Assembly: GCA_026004975.1 (NCBI GenBank)
Contig: BPKE01000002.1
Span: 62,001 to 126,000 of the forward strand
Source of the DNA: Gammaproteobacteria bacterium
GTDB lineage: Bacteria; Pseudomonadota; Gammaproteobacteria; HTCC5015
Direction: 5' to 3'
Length of the DNA: 64,000 nt
In this document: one piece after another, positions 58,344-64,000 of the stretch
How the letters are laid out: every line of letters starts with the position of its first letter
How positions within the stretch are numbered: the first letter of the stretch is position 1
The notes under the pieces: model-generated
What the model saw: the letters and a program-made list of their open reading frames with translations, nothing else
Database searches by the model: none
What the model was told of the DNA's origin: nothing
Position numbers and translations under genes: made by a program

Positions 58344-58798
58344 TCCGGCGCCTCCAACAGCAGATGCACCCGCGCCTGCGCCACCAGGTTCTCGGGCCGG
58401 CCCTGGTGGCAATCCGCCCGCACCAGCACCGCCCGCCGTCCTTCCCGCACCACCTCGACGCGGGCCACGCACTCGGCGGCCGTGGCGCGGCGCAGATAGT
58501 CGATCGAAAAATCCACCGGCTTGGGCACCCGGCGCTGGGCGTGGCGCACGATCACCTCCAGCAGCGCCGCGCTCTCCAGAAACCCGGCCAGGGCGCCGCC
58601 GTGCAGGCTCGGGCGCTGGGGGTTGCCGAGCAGGTGTTCGGCGTAAGGCATGTGATAGCACCGCCCCTGCGGCGTCGTGCGGATACGCAGACCCAGCGCC
58701 TGCGCGTAGGGCACCTGGGCGAGCAACGCCCGGTCGTCGCCGTCCCGCTCCAGCGCGGCCAGCGCCGCCGCCCACGCCGCGGCGCTCAGGTCCGCCAT
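58340..58798 (-). CDS. PaaI-like hotdog thioesterase
   Basis: A 152-residue single hotdog-fold protein. The fold's helix is PSLHGGALAGFLESAALLEVI, and RRVPKPVDFSIDYLRRATAAECVARVEVVREGRRAVLVRADC forms the sheet. The usual catalytic Asp/Glu may be the Glu in FLES. It overlaps both neighbours and is the second of two adjacent, clearly related thioesterase genes; the natural acyl-CoA is unknown. Confidence 0.85.
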   Translation of the reverse strand: MADLSAAAWAAALAALERDGDDRALLAQVPYAQALGLRIRTTPQGRCYHMPYAEHLLGNPQRPSLHGGALAGFLESAALLEVIVRHAQRRVPKPVDFSIDYLRRATAAECVARVEVVREGRRAVLVRADCHQGRPENLVAQARVHLLLEAPE

Positions 58799-59259
58799 TC
58801 CTGCGCCTCGCTCTCGCTCGGCTCGCTCGCCGCCGGCAAGCGCATGAAGGTCGCCACCGCCGCCGCCACCGGCTTGTCGCGGCGCTGCCAGGCGCGTGCC
58901 CGCAAAAACACCACCGGCCGGGTGAGCCGGTAACAGCGCGCCTCGACGTAGAGCGGCGCGCCGCCCACCGCCGGGCGCAGATAATCGACCCGCAGATCCA
59001 GGGTCACCACCCGCTCCTCCGCGGCCACCACGCCGAGGGCCGCCATGCCGCAGGCGCTGTCGATGGCGCTGGTGATCACCCCCCCGTGCCACAAACCGAG
59101 CGCCGCGTTGCCCAGCCAGGCGGGCCGATCCGGCACCCGCAACCGCACCCGCCCGGCGGCCAACCGCAACACCTCGAGGCCGAGAAAGCGGCCGTGCGGA
59201 ATGTGCCGGGTGAACAACTCGGCGATGCGCGCCAGGCGCGGGTCATCGGTCTGATGCAA
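58786..59259 (-). CDS. PaaI-like hotdog thioesterase
   Basis: A 157-residue paralogue-like neighbour of the preceding gene, with GLWHGGVITSAIDSACGMAAL and VVTLDLRVDYLRPAVGGAPLYVEARCYRLTRPVVFLRARAW. I take the TTG at 59,259 as the start: AGAGGA lies seven bases upstream and no ATG or GTG is available before the conserved region. The pair may act as a heteromer. It is the first gene of the leftward unit ending in glnB. Confidence 0.8.
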   Translation of the reverse strand: MHQTDDPRLARIAELFTRHIPHGRFLGLEVLRLAAGRVRLRVPDRPAWLGNAALGLWHGGVITSAIDSACGMAALGVVAAEERVVTLDLRVDYLRPAVGGAPLYVEARCYRLTRPVVFLRARAWQRRDKPVAAAVATFMRLPAASEPSESEAQEWRT

Positions 59260-59356
59260 AGTGCGGTCCTCTGCAGGGGGCGGCGCCGGACACGGCGCCC
59301 GCCGGGGCGATGGTAAACTGTGCGCCCCCCTCGTGATCAAGTCCTGGAGTACCACC

Positions 59357-60336
59357 ATGCCGCGCCGCCGCCCGGCCGCGACCGCCGTCGCCTTCGCTCT
59401 GTCCCTCCTGGTCCTGCCCGCTTCCGCCGAGACCGCTTCCGCCGAGACCGCTTCCGCCGAGACCGCGCCCGTCGAGACCGCGCCCGCCGAGACCGCGCCC
59501 GCCGAGGCCGCGCCCGCCGAGGCCGCCGCCCGCCCGCCGAGACCCGCCGCCCGCCCGAGACCGCGCCCGCCGAGACCGCGCCCGCCGAGACCGCTTCCGC
59601 CGAGACCGCTTCCGCCGAGACCGCTTCCGCCGAGACCGCGCCCGCCCAGGCCGCCGACACGGCGCCGAGCTGGACCGGGCAAGGGGGCCTCGGCTGGATC
59701 GTCAACCGCGGCAACAGCGACAACGCCTCGGTCAACGGCAAGTTCGACCTGAGCCGCCTCCACGGCGGCTGGTCGCACCGCCTGGGCCTGACCATGAAGC
59801 GCGTCGAGGAGCGCGCGACGATCACCGCCGAGCGCTATCTCTTCACCGCCAAAACCGAGTACCGCTACAGCCACTGGCATTACGCCTTCGTGTCGGCGCG
59901 CTACGACGACGACCGCTTCGACGGCTTCGACTACCAGGCCTCGCTCACCACCGGTCTGGGTTGGCACCTGATCGACCGCGACACCCAGCACCTGGACGTG
60001 GAACTGGGCGCCGGGCGGCGGCAGAACCGGCCGGCCGACACCGGCCCCACCCAGGCCGAGACGATCTGGCGCCTCGCCCAGCACCACGACCTGCAGCTGG
60101 GCGCCGACGCGCAATGGTTCCAGGACCTGCTGGTCGAAGCCAGCGAACGCAACACCGCCTCGGAACTGACCTTCGGCCTGAAGGTCGCCGTCAACAGCCA
60201 TCTGGCGCTGGAGGTCAGCCACGGCATCAAGCACAACTCGGACCCGCCGCCCAGCGCCGACCCCGCCGTCGAGATCCTGAAGACCGACCGCACCACCCGC
60301 ATCACCCTGGTGTTCGGCTTCGGCGGCACCGGATGA
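59357..60336 (+). pseudogene. DUF481 outer-membrane protein (YdiY-like) with a frameshift in its N-terminal repeat
   Basis: The start MPRRRPAATAVAFALSLLVLPASA is a signal peptide with GGAG upstream. A run of ASAET/APAET pentapeptides follows. In the middle of that run the frame changes by one base (about 59,525-59,560). The continuation is another AET run and then the DUF481 domain (WTGQGGLGWIVNRGNSDNASVNGKFDLSR..., YAFVSARYDDDRFDGFDYQASLTTGLGWHLID, ending ITLVFGFGGTG), a beta-barrel. Family function is unclear, with salt or alkaline stress roles reported for relatives. The exact indel cannot be fixed because of the repeats. Confidence 0.78.
59419..59648. repeat. 15-bp tandem repeat tract in the DUF481 gene
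   Basis: Units of the form GCTTCCGCCGAGACC or GCGCCCGCCGAGACC are repeated about 13 times. Each encodes Ala-Ser/Pro-Ala-Glu-Thr. Two irregular units in the middle together give 38 bases, which is one short of a whole number of codons. Confidence 0.85.
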
Positions 60337-60421
60337 GATCATAAGCTCATGCGGATTTCGTCTTTCTGGCCGCAGGCGGCTTTGTTATAGTGCCGGGCCG
60401 GCCCAGAGGGGTTCGAAACTC

Positions 60422-62086
60422 ATGTACCGTTACACCGACATCGACCAGCGCATGATCGAGGCGCGCGTCGCCCAGTTCCGGGACCAGACGCGCCGCTTCC
60501 TCGCCGGCGAGCTCAGCGAAGAGCAGTTCCGGCCGCTGCGCCTGATGAACGGGCTGTACATCCAGCGGCACGCGCCGATGCTGCGCATTTCCATCCCCTA
60601 CGGCCTGCTCGCCAGCCGCCAGTTGCGCAAGCTGGCCGAGATCGCCCGCCGCTACGACAAGGGCTACGGTCATTTCACCACCCGCCAGAACATCCAGTTC
60701 AACTGGCCCCGGCTCGAGGACGTGCCGGACATCCTGGCCGAGCTGGCGACCGTGCAGATGCACGCCATCCAGACCAGTGGCAACTGCATCCGCAACGTCA
60801 CCAGCGACCACCTGGCCGGCGTCGCCGCCGACGAGGTCGAAGACCCGCGGCCCTATTGCGAGATCATCCGCCAATGGGCCTGCTTCCACCCGGAATTCTC
60901 CTATCTGCCGCGCAAGTTCAAGATCGCCGTGAGCGGCACCGAGCCGAACGACCGCGCCGCGGTGAAGATCCACGACATCGGCCTGTACCTGGTGCGCAAC
61001 GAGGCCGGCGAAGTGGGCTTCAAGGTGCTGGTCGGGGGCGGGCTGGGGCGCACGCCGATCCTCGCCGAAACGGTGCGCGAGTTTCTGCCCAAGGCGGACC
61101 TGTTGTCCTACCTGGAAGCGATCCTGCGCGTCTACAACCTCTACGGCCGACGCGACAACATCTTCAAGGCGCGCATCAAGATCCTCGTCAACGCCCTGGG
61201 CGTGGATCGCTTCCGCGAGCAGGTCGAAGACGAATGGTCGAAGATGGACCGCGCCGCGCTGCGCCTCGATCCCGAGCGCATCGCGCACTTCCGCTCCTTT
61301 TTCGCCCCGCCGGCCCATGAGCGCGATGCGCCGCCGCTGGATCCGGCGCTGCTCGAGGCCGACCGCAACTTCGCGCTCTGGTACCGCCACAACACGGTGG
61401 CGCACAAGGTGCCCGGTTACCGCGCGGTGTTCGTCAGCCTCAAGGGTTACGGCCGCACCCCCGGCGACATGACCGCCGACGAAATGGACGCCGTCGCCGA
61501 TCTGGCCGACCGTTACAGCTTCGGCGAGCTGCGCGTGACCCACACCCAGAACCTGCTGCTGGCCGACGTGCGCGAGGCCGACCTGTATGCGCTGTTCAAG
61601 GCCCTGGACGCGCTCGGCCTGGCCTGCGCCAACATCGGCACCCTCACCGACATGATCTGCTGCCCGGGGCTGGACTACTGCGCGCTCGCCAACGCCAGCT
61701 CGATCAGCATCGCCAAGCAGATCCAGGCCAAGTTCGACGAGCTCGACTACCTGTACGATCTGGGCGAGATCCGCCTGAACATGTCCGGCTGCATCAACGC
61801 CTGCGGCCACCACCACGTCGGCCACATCGGCATTCTCGGCGTGGACAAGAAGGGCGAAGAGGTCTACCAGATCCAGGTCGGCGGCGCCTCCAGCCACGAC
61901 GCCTCGCTCGGGCGCATCCTGGGCCGCGCCGTGCCCAAGGCCGAGGTCGCCGACGCCGTCGGCCGCATCCTCGAGGTCTACCTGCGCGAGCGCCGCGACG
62001 GCGAGCGCTTCATCGACACCTGCCGGCGCCTGGGGTCCGAGCCCTTCAAGCAGGCCGTCTACGGCGCCGTGGAGAGCGCCGCATGA
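60422..62086 (+). CDS. cysI: Sulfite reductase hemoprotein (CysI-type, siroheme/4Fe-4S)
   Basis: A 554-residue nitrite/sulfite reductase. Features are GYGHFTTRQNIQFNW, QTSGNCIRNVTSDHLAGV, GFKVLVGGGLGRTP, and the siroheme/cluster cysteines in CCPGLDYCALANA and MSGCINACGHHHVGHIG. Association with DUF934 and CysB marks it as the assimilatory sulfite reductase of Pseudomonas-like bacteria; no flavoprotein partner (CysJ) is next to it, so ferredoxin may be the donor. The 85-base upstream gap has a TTATAGT that may be a -10. Confidence 0.92.
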   Translation: MYRYTDIDQRMIEARVAQFRDQTRRFLAGELSEEQFRPLRLMNGLYIQRHAPMLRISIPYGLLASRQLRKLAEIARRYDKGYGHFTTRQNIQFNWPRLEDVPDILAELATVQMHAIQTSGNCIRNVTSDHLAGVAADEVEDPRPYCEIIRQWACFHPEFSYLPRKFKIAVSGTEPNDRAAVKIHDIGLYLVRNEAGEVGFKVLVGGGLGRTPILAETVREFLPKADLLSYLEAILRVYNLYGRRDNIFKARIKILVNALGVDRFREQVEDEWSKMDRAALRLDPERIAHFRSFFAPPAHERDAPPLDPALLEADRNFALWYRHNTVAHKVPGYRAVFVSLKGYGRTPGDMTADEMDAVADLADRYSFGELRVTHTQNLLLADVREADLYALFKALDALGLACANIGTLTDMICCPGLDYCALANASSISIAKQIQAKFDELDYLYDLGEIRLNMSGCINACGHHHVGHIGILGVDKKGEEVYQIQVGGASSHDASLGRILGRAVPKAEVADAVGRILEVYLRERRDGERFIDTCRRLGSEPFKQAVYGAVESAA

Positions 62087-62571
62087 GCCGCTTGATCAAA
62101 GACCGCCGCCCGGTCGCCGAGGATCCGTGGCACAGCCTGGGCGCGGACGAGCCGCCGCCCGAACCGGAACGGGCCGTCATCGTCCCGGCCGAACGCTTCG
62201 AGGCCGAACGCGCCCTGTGGCTGGCGCGCCCGGGCTCCCTGGGCGTGCGCATCGGCCCGCACTGCGGCCTCGAGCCCGTGCTCGACGTCCTGGACCGGCT
62301 GGCGCTGATCGCCATCGAGTTCCCGACCTTCCGCGACGGCCGCGGCTACAGCTACGCGCGGCTGCTGCGCGAGCGCCATCGTTTCCAGGGCGAACTGCGC
62401 GCCGTCGGCGACGTGCTGCGCGACCAGCTCTTTTTCATGGCGCGTTGCGGTTTCGACGCCTTCGAGCTGGCGCCGGGCCAGGACGTCGAGGCCGCGCTGG
62501 CCGCCTTCGAGGACTTTCCCTACACCTATCAGCCGGCCGCCGACGGCCCGGCGACCGCCTGGGCGCGCTGA
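62083..62571 (+). CDS. DUF934 family protein
   Basis: A 162-residue protein overlapping cysI by four bases (ATGA). The DUF934 pattern VRIGPHCGLEPVLDVLDRLALIAIEFPTFRDGRGYSYARLLRER, followed by LRAVGDVLRDQLFFMARCGFDAFEL, is clear. It nearly always follows cysI and is thought to be needed for sulfite reduction; its biochemical role is unknown. Confidence 0.92.
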   Translation: MSRLIKDRRPVAEDPWHSLGADEPPPEPERAVIVPAERFEAERALWLARPGSLGVRIGPHCGLEPVLDVLDRLALIAIEFPTFRDGRGYSYARLLRERHRFQGELRAVGDVLRDQLFFMARCGFDAFELAPGQDVEAALAAFEDFPYTYQPAADGPATAWAR

Positions 62572-62587
62572 GCGCCGCCGGCGCGCC

Positions 62588-63562
62588 TCAACGTTCCGGC
62601 AGCACCACGTCGGCGAACAGCGCGTCCACTTCCTGCTGGCTGCGGCAGCGCGCCGCCGCGTCCACCCGTTCGCGCGTCAGATGCGGGGCGAACAGCTCCA
62701 TGAAGCGGTACATGTAGCGGCGCAGATAGGTGCCGCGGCGGAAGGCGATCTTGGTGACGCTGGGCTCGAACAGGTGGCCGGCGTCGATCTTGACGAGGTC
62801 GGCGTCCAGCGCTTCGACGTAGGCCATGCGCGCGATCACGCCGACCCCGAGGCCCAGGCGCACGTAGGTCTTGATCACGTCGGCGTCCGTGGCGGTGAAC
62901 ACCAGGTTGGGCTTCAAGCCCGCCGCCTCGAAGGCGCGGTCCATCTGGCCGCGGCCGGTCAGCCCCTCGACGTAGGTCACGATCGGCTGCTCGGCCAGGG
63001 CCTCCAGCGTCAGCCGCTCCAGGCGGGTCAGCGGGTGGCCCGGCGGCACGACCACGCAGCGGTTCCAGCGGTAGGCCGGCATCATCACCAGGTCGCGGTA
63101 GAGGGCCAGCGCCTCGGTGGCGACGGCGAAATCGACGTCGCCGGACACCGCCATCTCCGAGATCAAGCGGGGCGTGCCCTGGTGGAAATGCAGCTCCACC
63201 TCCGGGTACTCCTCGCGGAACAGCTTGACCGCCTCGGGCAGGGTGTAACGGGCCTGGGTGTGGGTGGTGGCGATGTCCAGCCGCCCCTGGCGCTCGTTGC
63301 GGAATTCCTGGGCCAGGCGCTTGATGTTCGCCACCTCGTTGAGGATGACCTCGGCGCGGGCGATGATCTGCTGCCCGGCCGGGGTGATGCGGCTCAGGTG
63401 CTTGCCGCTGCGGGTGAACAACTCCAGCCCGAGTTCCTCTTCGAGCAGCTTGAGCTGCTTGCTCACCCCCGGCTGCGAGGTGTGCAGATGCTCGGCGGCC
63501 TCGGAAATGTTCAGGCCGTGCTTGGCGATGGCGACCAGGAAACGCAGTTGTTGCAGCTTCAT
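62588..63562 (-). CDS. cysB: LysR-type regulator CysB
   Basis: A 324-residue LysR-family activator. The winged helix is MKLQQLRFLVAIAKHGLNISEAAEHLHTSQPGVSKQLKLLEEELG. The effector domain shows IATTHTQARYTLPEAVKLF and IVTYVEGLTGRGQMDRAF, regions that bind acetylserine or sulfate in CysB. The length is the same as E. coli CysB (324). It converges with the cysI-DUF934 unit and is divergent from cysH, and probably controls both. Confidence 0.94.
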   Translation of the reverse strand: MKLQQLRFLVAIAKHGLNISEAAEHLHTSQPGVSKQLKLLEEELGLELFTRSGKHLSRITPAGQQIIARAEVILNEVANIKRLAQEFRNERQGRLDIATTHTQARYTLPEAVKLFREEYPEVELHFHQGTPRLISEMAVSGDVDFAVATEALALYRDLVMMPAYRWNRCVVVPPGHPLTRLERLTLEALAEQPIVTYVEGLTGRGQMDRAFEAAGLKPNLVFTATDADVIKTYVRLGLGVGVIARMAYVEALDADLVKIDAGHLFEPSVTKIAFRRGTYLRRYMYRFMELFAPHLTRERVDAAARCRSQQEVDALFADVVLPER

Positions 63563-63681
63563 GGGCGGCTTCCGCGGCGGGGGCGCTCATTATATCCGGG
63601 CGCCATAAAAAAATGAAAATACATTACTTTTTGAAATGACGAAATTCCCTTACGATGAGCCCCCCTGCCAAGGACGAGACG
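63563..63681. promoter_or_regulatory. Divergent cysB-cysH control region
   Basis: A 119-base gap with an unusually A+T-rich stretch (63,606-63,650), the kind of sequence CysB binds. On the minus strand TATAAT (63,595-63,590) is a good -10 for cysB. A convincing -35/-10 pair for cysH was not found. Confidence 0.55.
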
Positions 63682-64000
63682 ATGAACGACGACGCCCTCG
63701 AACAGGCCGTGCGCGCGCGGCTGGACGACACCCGCCGCATCCTCGACCGGGCCCTGGCCGAACACGCGCGCGTGGTCTTCGCCAACAGCCTCGGCGCCGA
63801 GGACATGGTCCTCACCGACCTCTTGTTCCGCCACTACCCGCAGGTGGACATGTTCAGCCTGGACACCGGCCGCCTGCCCGAGGAGACCTACGCCCTCATG
63901 GACCGGGTCGAGGCGCATTACGGCCGGCGCATCCCCCTATACTTCCCGGACACGGCGCAGGTCGAGGCCTTCGTGCGCGAACACGGCGTGAACGCCTTCT
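63682..64000 (+). CDS. cysH: Adenylylsulfate/PAPS reductase, N-terminal part (runs off the window)
   Basis: 106 codons of a phosphoadenylyl- or adenylyl-sulfate reductase. Seen are VVFANSLGAEDMVLTDLL (the PP-loop) and VDMFSLDTGRLPEETYALMDRV. AAGGACGAG precedes the ATG at 63,682. The cysteine pairs that distinguish APS from PAPS reductases lie partly outside the window. It supplies sulfite to CysI. Confidence 0.88.
   Translation, partial: MNDDALEQAVRARLDDTRRILDRALAEHARVVFANSLGAEDMVLTDLLFRHYPQVDMFSLDTGRLPEETYALMDRVEAHYGRRIPLYFPDTAQVEAFVREHGVNAF

Noticed and set aside
59419-59648. Short tandem repeats as CRISPR or an origin iteron array
   Set aside because: Units are contiguous without spacers and encode a pentapeptide repeat after a signal peptide.
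60405-60425. GGTTCGAAACTC resembling a tRNA T-loop
   Set aside because: No matching acceptor, D or anticodon stems nearby; it is simply the leader just before cysI.

Overview
The window is high-GC (roughly two thirds G+C) bacterial chromosome. Its gene set points to a gammaproteobacterium: an Entner-Doudoroff cluster, a DUF1820 protein, Hsp15, CysI/DUF934/CysB/CysH, a NirBD/NasA/NarK nitrate cluster with a phosphatase-kinase gene, and a Xanthomonas/Caulobacter-type TonB receptor beside a tryptophan-halogenase-like protein. I cannot name a genus. I see no rRNA, tRNA or CRISPR.

Layout. 1-11,469 (minus strand): a near-continuous series malQ(partial)-glgX-glgB-eda-glk-edd-pgl-zwf-DUF1820-metallophosphoesterase. 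It couples glycogen/maltodextrin turnover to the complete Entner-Doudoroff route. 11,642-21,604: a damaged RHS (YD-repeat polymorphic toxin) locus. It has two nearly identical core fragments, two different toxin tips behind the same pre-toxin linker, a small secreted candidate immunity gene after each tip, an FG-GAP lipoprotein, two IS3-family elements and an IS256-family remnant. 21,898-24,774: the proton-translocating transhydrogenase genes pntAA-pntAB-pntB, shredded by many single-base indels. 24,981-27,800: hisC, a ferredoxin-NADP reductase, a 2Fe-2S ferredoxin and a 7Fe ferredoxin.

27,810-45,478: a pectin/galacturonate utilisation island. It holds a FadR-type GntR regulator, uxaB, a TRAP transporter, an SDR of KduD type, kduI, a DUF4861-GH105 fusion lipoprotein, uxaA, uxaC, a halogenase-like flavoprotein and a TonB-dependent receptor. 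Galacturonate would pass through UxaC, UxaB and UxaA to 2-keto-3-deoxygluconate. Unsaturated uronates released by the GH105 enzyme would reach the same intermediate through KduI and KduD. After phosphorylation (kdgK is not in the window) the Eda aldolase of the first cluster would finish the route. Palindromes TTGG-N5-CCAA sit in the island's control regions.

45,644-56,145: nitrate assimilation. A DmsB/DmsC-like Fe-S/membrane module, nasA and a fused nirBD run leftward; narK and a PP2C-kinase fusion run rightward. Between them lie two perfect sigma-54 promoters facing apart. 56,228-59,259 (minus): glnB-type PII, a SelW-like protein, hslR, a FAD amine-oxidase-like protein and two hotdog thioesterases. 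59,357-64,000: a DUF481 outer-membrane protein with a broken repeat tract, then cysI-DUF934, cysB and the start of cysH for assimilatory sulfur reduction.

Frameshifts are concentrated in 12.8-24.4 kb, 43.4 kb, 46.5-48.5 kb and 59.5 kb, while all other genes read cleanly. Some may be true decay (the mobile region). The density in pnt and the healthy codons on both sides of each shift make local sequence error a serious alternative.
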